Origin: an uncultured Aquimarina sp.
Lineage (GTDB): Bacteria > Bacteroidota > Bacteroidia > Flavobacteriales > Flavobacteriaceae
Reading direction: 5' to 3'
Length of the DNA: 48,147 nucleotides
Assembly (NCBI GenBank): GCA_947492105.1
Contig: CANLMN010000032.1
Location: 1 to 48,147 of the forward strand
The position numbers were made by a program, and so were the translations under genes. The first letter of the stretch is position 1. Each line of letters begins with the position of its first letter. This document shows, one piece after another, positions 8,439 through 17,063 of the stretch. The notes under the pieces are model-generated. The model was not told the DNA's origin, searched no databases, and was given only the letters and a program-made list of their open reading frames with translations.

Positions 8439-9356
8439 TTAATTAATTGTGATAACTGTCCTTCTATTTTTTGCGCGTCCGTTTTTGCTATTGTTTGAAG
8501 CAACTGGCTCATCTGGACCTTTAGAACTTGCATCAATTTTATCCGCCGGAATACCGTTTTTGATAAGGTACATCTTGGCAAATTCTGCTCGTTCCTGCCC
8601 TAGGGCGATATTATTCTTTCTACGTCCTACATTATCAGTATGCCCCGTGACAAGAGTCTTTGCCCCATCTACTTTATCTAGGTAACGAGAAATATCTGCT
8701 ATTTCTTGACGCTCTTCTGCCGTAAGGCTGATACTAGCTTGCCCTGTTTTGAAATATAGCACCAATGGATGCGCCCTGATAGTATCCCCTAATTTCTTCA
8801 AAGCATCTGCTTCGCTGTTATCAATTACACTAATTCCATAAGCGACAGGTCCCCTGTATATTCCATCTTCAGGAATCATTTCATTACGTAGTGCCCCAAA
8901 CGTATTTATTTGCTTGGAAGAAATACCTTTATCTACAAAATAATTTTTTACCGCATTAGCTCTAGCAATACCTAAGTTTGGAAAAGAACCATTATATACT
9001 TCTTGCTCGGTATAATATCCTGTGATATCTATAGCTCTATCTGGATTAGCTGCAAGAAATTCTTCTAATTTTACAATCCCCTGTTTTACATCCATCTGTA
9101 CTGGTCGCAAAACATCAAAACTAGAAGCATTGAAGTCTATATTATAGGTATTCTTAAACGCAAAACCCTTATCAATATCCTCAAAAGAAAAAGGATACGA
9201 AGTAAATTTTGGCTTTGTTGGTGTTGGAGTAGCTACCACTTCTTGTTTTTGAGGTTCTGCCCCAGTATCTGCTGTTCTACAACATAAATACCATTGTAAA
9301 ATCATTCCAATGATCATGATTATGATAGCCCATAACCAGAATTTTGATTTAGTCAT
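8439..9356 (-). CDS. OmpA family protein with two OmpA-like modules
   Basis: The C-terminal part (about residues 195-305) is a good OmpA peptidoglycan-binding domain, with the TGHTDNVG motif and the NNIALGQERAEFAKMYL and NGRAKNRRTVI segments. The middle (about 75-180) looks like a second, degenerate OmpA-like unit with a DITGYYTE motif in the place of the usual GHTD. The N-terminus is a membrane helix rather than a clean lipoprotein signal (cysteines at the end of WYLCC could allow lipidation). The protein probably links a membrane to peptidoglycan. It sits upstream of, and probably in one operon with, the HhH-like protein. Confidence 0.87.
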   Translation of the reverse strand: MTKSKFWLWAIIIMIIGMILQWYLCCRTADTGAEPQKQEVVATPTPTKPKFTSYPFSFEDIDKGFAFKNTYNIDFNASSFDVLRPVQMDVKQGIVKLEEFLAANPDRAIDITGYYTEQEVYNGSFPNLGIARANAVKNYFVDKGISSKQINTFGALRNEMIPEDGIYRGPVAYGISVIDNSEADALKKLGDTIRAHPLVLYFKTGQASISLTAEERQEIADISRYLDKVDGAKTLVTGHTDNVGRRKNNIALGQERAEFAKMYLIKNGIPADKIDASSKGPDEPVASNNSKNGRAKNRRTVITIN

Positions 9357-9486
9357 TTGGTTAATTTTTAATGTTAATGTTTATTAATTTATGACTTTTT
9401 TTCTAATTGCCACCAAACAAGCCCCCTAATTAGCTTATAATATTCGACAAAAAACACAATAATACTGTCAAAAACCTGTAGAAACA

Positions 9487-9523
9487 AAACGGCTATTTTT
9501 CAATAAATAAAAAATAGCCGTTT
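9487..9523 (-). terminator. intrinsic terminator downstream of the ALDH gene
   Basis: A 14-bp stem, AAACGGCTATTTTT at 9487-9500 with its complement ending at 9523. Read on the minus strand it is followed by TTTTGTTT. It lies about 120 bases past the aldehyde dehydrogenase stop. Confidence 0.75.
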
Positions 9524-9644
9524 ATAAATAATTGATATACAGACAAAAAAGTCAAATTTTAATCTCTTAGTAAGTAAAAAAATAGGTCGCTATATACTTG
9601 TTAAATATTGTTTATTTACATCTAGAAAAAATACAGGAAAAAAA

Positions 9645-11195
9645 TTACAAATCAAACTTTATACCCTGAGCCAAAGGTAATTCCGCAGTATAATTGATGG
9701 TATTCGTTTGTCTACGCATGTAAACCTTCCATGCGTCCGAACCAGATTCTCGTCCACCTCCTGTTTCTTTTTCTCCTCCAAACGCGCCACCGATTTCGGC
9801 ACCAGAGGTTCCTATATTTACATTTGCAATTCCACAATCAGACCCTACATGACTCAGAAATAGTTCCGCTTCTCTTAGATTATTCGTCATAATTGCAGAC
9901 GACAACCCTTGTGTTACTCCGTTTTGTATTTGAATTGCATTTTCTACTGATCCCGTATACTTTAGAAGGTACAAAATAGGAGCAAAGGTTTCTTCTTGTA
10001 CAATTGTATAGTTTGCAGCAGCTTCGGCAATGGCCGGGCGCACATAGCAGCCACTCTTGTACCCCTCACCCGTTAGTACTTCTCCTGGCACTAGGAGTTT
10101 CCCTCCTTCTTTTACTACCTCATTCAAGGCATTTTGATACAACAACACAGCATCCTTATCTATGAGTGGTCCAACATGATTTGTTTCGTCTAAAGGGTTT
10201 CCTATGCGAAGTTGTTCATAAGCACTAACCAAAGCATCTTTTACCTGATCATAGATTTGGGCATGTACGATTAATCTACGAGTAGATGTACATCGTTGTC
10301 CCGCCGTCCCCACTGCACCAAAAACAGCACCAATGGTTGTCATTTTTATATCTGCATCAGGAGTGACTATAATCGCGTTATTACCCCCAAGTTCTAACAG
10401 AGATTTCCCAAGTCTAGAAGCTACTTTTTGTGCAACAATTTTGCCCATCCTAGTAGATCCTGTGGCAGAAATCAATGGAATGCGCGTATCTGCCGTCATC
10501 AATTCTCCGACAGTATAATCTCCATTAATTAAACACGAAATTCCCTCTGGAAGCTGATTTTTTTCCAATACCTGGGTGATAATTTTTTGACATGCAACAG
10601 CACATAATGGTGTTTTCTCGGATGGTTTCCAAATACAGACATCTCCACTAATCCAAGCAAGAGCTGTATTCCAAGCCCATACGGCTACAGGGAAATTGAA
10701 TGCCGAAATAATTCCAACTATTCCAAGTGGATGATATTGCTCATACATCCGATGTCCGGGCCGTTCTGAATGCATTGTGAAACCATGTAATTGACGGGAT
10801 AAACCAACGGCAAAATCACAGATATCAATCATTTCTTGCACTTCTCCTAATCCTTCTTGATAAGATTTTCCCATCTCATAAGAAACCAATTTTCCTAATG
10901 CTTTTTTCTTTTCTCGTAATGCCTCTCCAAATTGACGAACAATCTCTCCCCTTTGTGGTGCAGGCTTTGATCTCCACTGATCAAATGCAGCCGTTGCCGT
11001 TTGTAGCACTCCCTCATATTGCTGCACAGTGGTCGTACTCACTTTTGCAATCAATTCTCCATCGACAGGAGAGTACGAACTCAATATCTTTTCTGAAGTA
11101 TTCCAAATTCTTCCTGTAGAAGTTCCTGGATTTTCGGGAAGTATATCCAATTGCTGTAATGCTTCACTTATGCCAAAGTTTTTTATGATTTCCAT
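9645..11195 (-). CDS. ALDH7-type (antiquitin / aminoadipate semialdehyde) dehydrogenase
   Basis: NAD(P)-dependent oxidation of an aldehyde to a carboxylate; ALDH7 enzymes act on alpha-aminoadipic semialdehyde in lysine breakdown. The 516 residues show N167 in the SAFNFP motif, general base E268 in LLELGGNN and nucleophile C302 in GQRCTSTRR. The C-terminal EKETGGGRESGSDAWKVYMR segment and the ending LPLAQGIKF are close to animal antiquitin, which is why I prefer ALDH7 to ALDH8/9. It starts 32 bp after the 3-hydroxyanthranilate dioxygenase gene, so the two are likely cotranscribed; a role on a kynurenine-pathway semialdehyde is an alternative. Confidence 0.92.
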   Translation of the reverse strand: MEIIKNFGISEALQQLDILPENPGTSTGRIWNTSEKILSSYSPVDGELIAKVSTTTVQQYEGVLQTATAAFDQWRSKPAPQRGEIVRQFGEALREKKKALGKLVSYEMGKSYQEGLGEVQEMIDICDFAVGLSRQLHGFTMHSERPGHRMYEQYHPLGIVGIISAFNFPVAVWAWNTALAWISGDVCIWKPSEKTPLCAVACQKIITQVLEKNQLPEGISCLINGDYTVGELMTADTRIPLISATGSTRMGKIVAQKVASRLGKSLLELGGNNAIIVTPDADIKMTTIGAVFGAVGTAGQRCTSTRRLIVHAQIYDQVKDALVSAYEQLRIGNPLDETNHVGPLIDKDAVLLYQNALNEVVKEGGKLLVPGEVLTGEGYKSGCYVRPAIAEAAANYTIVQEETFAPILYLLKYTGSVENAIQIQNGVTQGLSSAIMTNNLREAELFLSHVGSDCGIANVNIGTSGAEIGGAFGGEKETGGGRESGSDAWKVYMRRQTNTINYTAELPLAQGIKFDL

Positions 11196-11227
11196 TTATT
11201 TTTAACTTTTTACAATGTATGAGTATT

Positions 11228-11758
11228 CTAAAAGAATCTTGGATCGACAGGCATTTCGGTGCCACAATTTTTGCACGTACGTAAGGATTTGTTGCTATAA
11301 AAATCCTTAAAATGTTTTAGAAAATCTTTCTCAATATCCTCTAATTTGAAATACACTTCATGCAATTTGGTATTGCAGGAATCACAAAACCATAATAGGC
11401 CATCATTTCCCTCCAAATCTTTGCGTTTTCTTTCGATAACAAGTCCGATCGAACCTTCGTGGCGTACAGGGGAGTGCGGCACCTTTGCTGGATGCAAATA
11501 CATATCTCCCGGTCCTAATAGCATGGTTGTTTTTTTACCTTCTTCTTGAATGTGCACTTCTATAGTACCTTCCAATTGATAAAAAAGCTCTTCGGTTTCA
11601 TTGTAGTGGTAATCTTTACGCGCATTAGGTCCTGCAACAATCATTACGATATAGTCCCCAGCATCTTTATATAAATTTTTATTCCCTACTGGAGGTTTTA
11701 ACGTTTCTCTATTCTCTTCGATCCAACTAGTGAGGTTGAAAGGTTTTTTAACTGACAT
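11228..11758 (-). CDS. nbaC: 3-hydroxyanthranilate 3,4-dioxygenase
   Basis: Cupin dioxygenase that opens the ring of 3-hydroxyanthranilate in tryptophan/kynurenine breakdown and the quinolinate route to NAD. The 176-residue length matches the bacterial enzyme. The catalytic iron ligands appear as H51, E57 and H95, with R47, R99 and E109 in place for substrate binding. A second, rubredoxin-like metal site has C125/C128 and C162/C165, as in the Cupriavidus type rather than the animal type. It is the first gene of a pair with the ALDH7 gene. No other kynurenine genes are in the window. Confidence 0.94.
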   Translation of the reverse strand: MSVKKPFNLTSWIEENRETLKPPVGNKNLYKDAGDYIVMIVAGPNARKDYHYNETEELFYQLEGTIEVHIQEEGKKTTMLLGPGDMYLHPAKVPHSPVRHEGSIGLVIERKRKDLEGNDGLLWFCDSCNTKLHEVYFKLEDIEKDFLKHFKDFYSNKSLRTCKNCGTEMPVDPRFF

Positions 11759-12540
11759 TCGTTTATTATTTCTAAATTATAAATAACAAAATCAAGATTT
11801 AGCTCTTGCCACACCCTAATTTATATTTTGGTTTATTTGCGGGTGTACGTTAGCCCTGTACTATTTTGAACATCTGATCACACTTTTCGTATTCTGAATA
11901 AAAATAAGAATACTCTCTATATTTTATAACCTTATCAAAAACGAAACAGAAAAGCCTAAGATTCTTTCTGCCAAATTCAAAATTCATCAGGCGTAACGAC
12001 AACCTTTAATTACCATTGAAGATACAAAATGTGCCAATGCATTTCCTAAAAGTTTTCTCCTTTTTTTATGTTACTAATTAATTTAAACACACTCAACAAA
12101 TCGAACCTTCATAATCAAAAAAGAAGCCGTCGACATCAAAAATTCCTTCCCTCATTATTTCAATTTCCTCAACTTGTTTTTACCTCTAACACGTATAGCA
12201 CCACTATCTACCACAAAAAAGTACCCTATCCACTCAATATTGAGCGTAGTTTTGCTAGAAACATAAAATCAAACCACATCCACAGATTCAAAAATATGTA
12301 AGATTAACGACACAAAATCCTACAAAAAGAAAAATCAATGTATTCTCAACTCAAAACAACACCCTGCATCGTACATCATATCTTTTGGACTTCAATGTCA
12401 ACAAATTAAATAAATTAGTTGATTATCAATACTATAAAATAACTATTTATTGCAAAAAGGGAAAAAACTATCCAATTATGATATGGATGAGAAATATATT
12501 TAGTTACATTTCTCGTGTTTTATTTTGATTTTTTAAAAAC
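11759..12540. other. gene-free stretch
   Basis: About 780 bases without a convincing gene, AT-rich. A 77-codon plus-strand frame at 12068-12301 has poor composition (many N, S, H, K, no fold-like pattern) and I do not accept it. I see no clear promoter or repeat here. Confidence 0.5.
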
Positions 12541-12640
12541 AAAATCGCCCTGTTGATATGAAGAACAACAAGGCGATTTCAAACTAACTAACCAACCAAA
12601 TCTTTATATAAAACCTAAAAAAGGTGTTTTAACTTTTTTT
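12541..12640. ncRNA. possible small RNA region with two hairpins
   Basis: Hairpin 1 (12542-12579) pairs AAATCGCCCTGTTG with CAACAAGGCGATTT, one mismatch/wobble. It is followed by a C/A-rich spacer with CTAAC repeats (about 12581-12600). Hairpin 2 (12610-12629) is weak and is followed by a T7 run on the plus strand. Hairpin 1 also ends in a T-rich run when read on the minus strand. No gene on either side explains these as ordinary terminators, since gpsA is transcribed away from them. Direction and identity are uncertain. Confidence 0.35.
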
Positions 12641-12872
12641 ATTTACATATTAACGACAAAAAAAACACTTAATTGTATGTTATCAGTAATTTTTTACATT
12701 TAAAAATAAAAAAATCGATAAAAAGTAATTTTTGCACTTTTTCAACTAAATTTCTTGAAAAAGTATGTTACAATCTCTGTGCCAAAAAACGTTTTATTGT
12801 TTCAAAACCCTTTTTTTTTGATGTTTTTATTCTTTTTTATGAATTGCCCAAAAAACTTTGAAAGTACATCCG

Positions 12873-12880
12873 TACTTTTG
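12873..12880 (+). promoter_or_regulatory. candidate gpsA -7 element
   Basis: TACTTTTG matches TAnnTTTG and is followed by CA, a very common arrangement in flavobacteria. The start codon lies about 70 bases downstream. An upstream TTTG at 12857 is closer than the usual 19-21 base spacing, so the -33 element is unclear. Confidence 0.5.
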
Positions 12881-12950
12881 CACCTACTACATTGCAACCT
12901 AAGAATCTATTTTAGTTTTCTATTATTTGTTGCATATAAACACGATCAGA

Positions 12951-13946
12951 TTGAAAAAAGACTTAAAGTTTGCCGTTATAGGAGGAGGTAGTTGGGCGAC
13001 AGCAATTACAAAAATGCTCACCGAAAACGTTTCTGAAATTGGTTGGTACATGCGTAGTGTTTATGCCATAGAGCATCTCAAAAAACAACAGCATAATCCA
13101 AACTATTTGAGTTCTGTTGCATTTGATATCAACCAACTCAAATTGAGTAATGATATTAATGAAATTGTAGCCTATGCTGACTACCTGATATTTGCAATAC
13201 CCTCTGCTTTTGTTTATTCAGAATTAGAAGAACTTACTGTTCCTTTGAAAGACAAAGTTATTTTTTCGGCAATTAAAGGCATTGTTCCTGAGACTAGCCT
13301 TATTGTAGGAGAGCATTTTCATGACACCTATGGTATTCCATTTGACCACATCGGTGTTATCACAGGGCCTTGTCACGCCGAAGAGGTTGCCTTGGAACGA
13401 CTTTCTTATTTAACAATCGCCTGTAGTGATGAAAACAAAGCACAAATAATTGCGGACAATCTCAGTAGTGAATATATTAAATGCAAAATCAGTGACGATA
13501 TAATTGGAACCGAATATGCTGCTATGCTCAAGAACATCTATGCAATTGCAGCTGGTATTGCCCATGGACTTGGTTATGGCGACAATTTTCAAAGTGTCCT
13601 AATGAGCAATGCGATCCGGGAGATGAAGCGTTTTATTAAAAAAGTACACAAAATGAAACGAAATATCAATGATTCAGCATATTTGGGGGATTTATTGGTT
13701 ACTGGGTACTCTGTTTTTTCTCGTAACCGAATGTTTGGAAATATGATTGGCAAAGGGTATACCGTTATGAGTGCACAAATGGAAATGAATATGGTAGCAG
13801 AAGGCTATTATGCTGCGAAAAGTGCACATCAACTAAACGAAAAGAAACAAGCTCGTACTCCTATTATTGATGCCGTTTATGAAATTCTATACAAGAATAA
13901 AAATCCAAAAAAAATCTTTAACAAATTAGCCGACAAACTGGATTAA
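12951..13946 (+). CDS. gpsA: NAD(P)H-dependent glycerol-3-phosphate dehydrogenase
   Basis: Reduces dihydroxyacetone phosphate to sn-glycerol 3-phosphate, the backbone for phospholipids. A Rossmann nucleotide site is seen right at the start (IGGGSWATA), then the AIKG catalytic-lysine segment, a GPCHAEEV motif and EYAAMLKNIYAIAAG with the second active lysine. I place the start at the TTG at 12951, giving 331 residues, because the Rossmann strand begins five residues later and no ATG is available; another TTG at 12927 would add eight unlikely residues. The gene converges on dprA with only 5 bp between stops and no separate terminator. Confidence 0.93.
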   Translation: MKKDLKFAVIGGGSWATAITKMLTENVSEIGWYMRSVYAIEHLKKQQHNPNYLSSVAFDINQLKLSNDINEIVAYADYLIFAIPSAFVYSELEELTVPLKDKVIFSAIKGIVPETSLIVGEHFHDTYGIPFDHIGVITGPCHAEEVALERLSYLTIACSDENKAQIIADNLSSEYIKCKISDDIIGTEYAAMLKNIYAIAAGIAHGLGYGDNFQSVLMSNAIREMKRFIKKVHKMKRNINDSAYLGDLLVTGYSVFSRNRMFGNMIGKGYTVMSAQMEMNMVAEGYYAAKSAHQLNEKKQARTPIIDAVYEILYKNKNPKKIFNKLADKLD

Positions 13947-13951
13947 TCTGA

Positions 13952-15055
13952 TTATATCACCTCAAACAACTTCCCTGGAAGAGGGCGTATTACCCCCTTG
14001 AGTTCCATCGTTAATAATTGCGAAGCCAATTGAAAGGTAGGTATCTTACATCGTAGTGCTATAACGTCTAATAGTTGTTTGCCATTGTTTCGCAAAAAAT
14101 CATAGATCTGCTGTTCTTCTGCACTCAATTCTACAAATAACTGTTGTTGTACTCCTTGTTTTGGTGCAGTATTCAACTCCCAATTGAGAATATACAACAA
14201 ATCTGCCGCACTAGTTAATACGTGCGCCTTTTGAGTTTTGATCAATGTATTACAGCCTTTGCTATAGGGATCTGTAACTCTTCCCGGAACAGCAAACACA
14301 TCTCTATTATAAGAACTTGCCAATTCTGCAGTCACCAAGGAACCTCCTTTGTCTGCACTCTCTATCACAATTGTAGCCTCACTAAGTCCTGCAATAATGC
14401 GATTGCGACCCAAAAAATTCTTTCTATCAAAAGAATCTGTACTCCAATAATCTGTATAGAAACCTCCATTCTCTTCCACTGCTGTTACATATTTTTGGTG
14501 CACCTTGGGGTATATTTGATTAAAACCGTGTGCTAAGCATCCTATGGTTTGCAAACCATGAGACATTGCTGCCTTATGGGCACAAATATCCACTCCATAG
14601 GCAAAGCCAGAAACAATTACAGGATCCAAGGGAGTCAGGGATGCTATCAACTCTTCACAAAACGCACTACCGTAACTAGTAACCTTACGCGTACCTACAA
14701 TACTGATCATCTTTTTGTGTTGCAAATTAATATCTCCCCTACCAAAGAGTACTACTGGGCTATCAATACAATGCTTCAGTCGTTCTGGATAATCAGGATC
14801 ATCATAGGCCGTATAGTTGATGGAGTTATGCTCCATATACCGAAGTTCTTTTTCTGCCTCACGCATATGTACTGCATCGTACAGCCCCTTGAGCTTTATC
14901 GCACCTATGCCGTCTATTTTCAGTAATTCTTCTTTTCTGGCTGTCAAGACCCCTGTAGCACAACCTACATGGCGAATAAGTCTTTTTACAGAACTATCCC
15001 CCAAATTCGGTACTCGCTTGAGCGCTAATAGCGCCAAAATTTTTTCCGTATTCAT
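13952..15055 (-). CDS. dprA: DNA processing protein DprA
   Basis: Loads RecA on incoming single-stranded DNA during natural transformation. The 367 residues show an N-terminal helix-hairpin-helix/SAM-like part (about 1-75), the Rossmann-type DprA core with SIVGTRKVTSYG, SGFAYGVDICAHKAA and the CLAHGFNQIYPKVH segment, and a C-terminal winged-helix domain (about 305-367). Length is normal for Bacteroidota. Its presence suggests the strain may take up DNA, which would fit the accessory load at the right end, though other competence genes are not in view. Convergent with gpsA. Confidence 0.94.
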   Translation of the reverse strand: MNTEKILALLALKRVPNLGDSSVKRLIRHVGCATGVLTARKEELLKIDGIGAIKLKGLYDAVHMREAEKELRYMEHNSINYTAYDDPDYPERLKHCIDSPVVLFGRGDINLQHKKMISIVGTRKVTSYGSAFCEELIASLTPLDPVIVSGFAYGVDICAHKAAMSHGLQTIGCLAHGFNQIYPKVHQKYVTAVEENGGFYTDYWSTDSFDRKNFLGRNRIIAGLSEATIVIESADKGGSLVTAELASSYNRDVFAVPGRVTDPYSKGCNTLIKTQKAHVLTSAADLLYILNWELNTAPKQGVQQQLFVELSAEEQQIYDFLRNNGKQLLDVIALRCKIPTFQLASQLLTMELKGVIRPLPGKLFEVI

Positions 15056-15157
15056 AAATTTTTGATTGCTCGAGATACGTCATGGGGTAGGACTCCGTAT
15101 CGACGCTATGCAAGAAACAAAAAATCCTTGCTATTCACTAAAAAATCTATCCTGAAT

Positions 15158-15187
15158 TTTGTGTAATCCTATTTTTACGTACCTTTG
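15158..15187 (+). promoter_or_regulatory. promoter of the HU-like/SPOR gene
   Basis: TTTG at 15158-15161, an 18-base spacer, then TACCTTTG at 15180-15187, a near-consensus Bacteroidota promoter. The ATG at 15193 is only five bases after the -7 box, so the mRNA should be leaderless or nearly so. Confidence 0.6.
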
Positions 15188-15192
15188 ATATT

Positions 15193-16149
15193 ATGAATGT
15201 AGTTACGTATATCAGTGATTTATTATATAGGTATGAGTGTGTGATCATACCGGAGTTTGGAGCATTTTTGACACAACGAAAAGCGGCTCAGGTTTCCGGT
15301 ACCCATACTTTTTATCCACCTCAAAAAGCATTGTCATTCAATCAACAATTACAAAATAATGATGGATTGTTGGCAAATTATATTGCTAATCATGAGAACT
15401 GTTCCTACACTGATGCATTAGCAAAAATTCAATATTTTACTGTTTTTCTACAATCGGAGTTACAAGCAAACAAGAATGTAAAACTGGATCGTATTGGCAC
15501 TTTTTTTATTGCTGCAGAGAACACGATTCATTTTGAACCAGAACAACAAATAAACTACCTAGCCGAATCCTTTGGTCTAAGCACTTTTTCTTCTCCAGAA
15601 ATCACAAGAGAAGTACAACGCGAAGTTTTGAAAGAGGAGGTAGTTGCACTGGAAGAAAAGACACCTATTACATTTACTCCAGAAAAACGTCGCCAGCGTC
15701 CTTATCTCAAATATGCTGCAGCTGCAGTAATTGCTGCTAGTCTAGGGCTATTCGGCCTCCAACACTATAGTAACTCTGTTATAGCTTACAACACTGATGT
15801 TGACCTACAGGTATCTAATACGGTCAAAAAAGAAGTTTCTGAAGCTAGTTTTGTTTTTGAAACTGACGACACGCTTCCTGCTGTTTCTTTGCACATCACA
15901 AAAAAAGAGGTTTCTAAAGGAAAATACCATATCATAGCGGGGGCATTTCGTTTTAAAGAAAATGCTGCCAAAAAGGTAGCACAATTGATTGATCAAGGTT
16001 TTGACGCTCATATCATGGAAAAAAATGTCTATGGACTACATCAAGTTGTTTATGAAAGTCATGTAGACAAATATGAAGCTCTTGATCAGTTGAGATTTAT
16101 CAAACAAAACAACAATTATAGTGCGTGGCTATTGGTACAAGAATTGTAA
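15193..16149 (+). CDS. HU-like (HU-CCDC81) and SPOR domain membrane protein
   Basis: A 318-residue single-pass protein. Residues 1-130 match the N-terminal HU-related double module of Bacteroidota (ISDLLYRYECVIIPEFGAFLT, and RIGTFFIAAENTIHFEP). A linker leads to one membrane helix at about 172-190 after a basic RRQRP stop. The periplasmic end (about 243-318) is a SPOR domain, KYHIIAGAFRFKENA... ending in AWLLVQEL, which binds glycan strands lacking stem peptides, often at division sites. Topology therefore puts the HU-like part inside the cell and SPOR outside. The start is supported by the conserved N-terminal motif. DNA binding by this HU variant is not established. Confidence 0.88.
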   Translation: MNVVTYISDLLYRYECVIIPEFGAFLTQRKAAQVSGTHTFYPPQKALSFNQQLQNNDGLLANYIANHENCSYTDALAKIQYFTVFLQSELQANKNVKLDRIGTFFIAAENTIHFEPEQQINYLAESFGLSTFSSPEITREVQREVLKEEVVALEEKTPITFTPEKRRQRPYLKYAAAAVIAASLGLFGLQHYSNSVIAYNTDVDLQVSNTVKKEVSEASFVFETDDTLPAVSLHITKKEVSKGKYHIIAGAFRFKENAAKKVAQLIDQGFDAHIMEKNVYGLHQVVYESHVDKYEALDQLRFIKQNNNYSAWLLVQEL

Positions 16150-16242
16150 CCATAAATATTATAAAACTTACGAAAATGTAAGTGATCAAATTAATATATA
16201 TAGTCGAATTCAAAAAATAGTCTCTTTACAAAAAGTTCGTCT

Positions 16243-16752
16243 ATGCAACACAAATATCCCAAAGAATCCCTCACCATACTCACCGATCTGGTGCTTCCGA
16301 GTGAGACAAACTTTTTAGACAATCTTTTTGGAGGTGAGCTATTAGCTCGGATGGATCGTGCTGCCAGTATTGCTGCCAGAAGACATGCCGAACAGGTTGT
16401 GGTCACAGCATCTGTGAATCATGTTGCTTTTAACAAAAGTATCCCTATGGGTAGTGTCGTAACGGTAGAGGCCAAAGTATCCAGAGCTTTTAACACTTCA
16501 ATGGAAGTCGTAATAGATGTGTGGGTAGAAGATCGCAAAAACGGCCTTAAAACCAAAGCTAACGATGCCATATATACCTTTGTAGCATTAGATGACAATG
16601 GCAAACCAACGCTAGTTCCTCCAATTGTTCCCGAAACAACCGTAGAAAAAGAACATTATGATGCTGCATTACGCCGAAAACAATTAAGCCTAGTTCTTGC
16701 TGGAAGAATGAAACCACAGGATGCTACCGAGCTGAAAGCGCTATTTATCTAA
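16243..16752 (+). CDS. acyl-CoA thioesterase, hotdog fold
   Basis: Hydrolyses acyl-CoA to free fatty acid and CoA in the cytoplasm. The 169-residue protein carries the classic thioesterase segment NFLDNLFGGELLARMDRAA with the catalytic region N..GG..L..MD at about residues 24-39, then TASVNHVAFNKSIPMGS and a long helix-strand end. This is the YciA/acyl-CoA hydrolase branch, which usually assembles as a hexamer. It follows the SPOR gene by 93 bp on the same strand, so cotranscription is possible but not certain. A repeat-containing gap follows. Confidence 0.9.
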   Translation: MQHKYPKESLTILTDLVLPSETNFLDNLFGGELLARMDRAASIAARRHAEQVVVTASVNHVAFNKSIPMGSVVTVEAKVSRAFNTSMEVVIDVWVEDRKNGLKTKANDAIYTFVALDDNGKPTLVPPIVPETTVEKEHYDAALRRKQLSLVLAGRMKPQDATELKALFI

Positions 16753-16854
16753 AACTTAGGTAAAGCCTAAAAACATCTAATATTGCAGATTGAAAAATTG
16801 GGCTATTACCTCACAACCCACCTTTCTGGGCGAAGTCTCTATCCTGTAAAATAA

Positions 16855-17060
16855 TACCATTTAAAAAATAATTATGGGATACAAATCAGGGACTTTTTCC
16901 GCTATTTTTTTACTAGAAAAATAAACCGCAACTACGGCTATGTTTGATGTTTCTGTTGAGGCTCAAACAAAAAAATCTTAATTTTTCTTTCTGGTAAATT
17001 CAAACAACAAAGATGGAAAAAGAACAAGGCGATATACGACATTATATAGCTAATTTGGTA
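16855..17060. repeat. TACC/GGTA dispersed repeat, copy 2, with 49-bp unit
   Basis: From TACC at 16855, the sequence through about 16945 aligns with the reverse complement of copy 1 (6851-6990), sharing the AAAAAATAATTA block, the TTTTTCYGCTATTTTTT block and the ACTACGGCTATG block. The end at 17012-17060 repeats 7532-7580 in reverse with two mismatches and closes with CTAATTTGGTA. It fills the gap between the thioesterase and the EnvC-like gene; the preceding 16753-16854 shows nothing recognisable. Confidence 0.75.
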
Positions 17061-17063
17061 GTA

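Noticed and set aside
12068-12301. 77-codon plus-strand frame in the long gap
   Set aside because: Low-complexity composition, no hydrophobic pattern or motif, and no promoter or terminator fits it.
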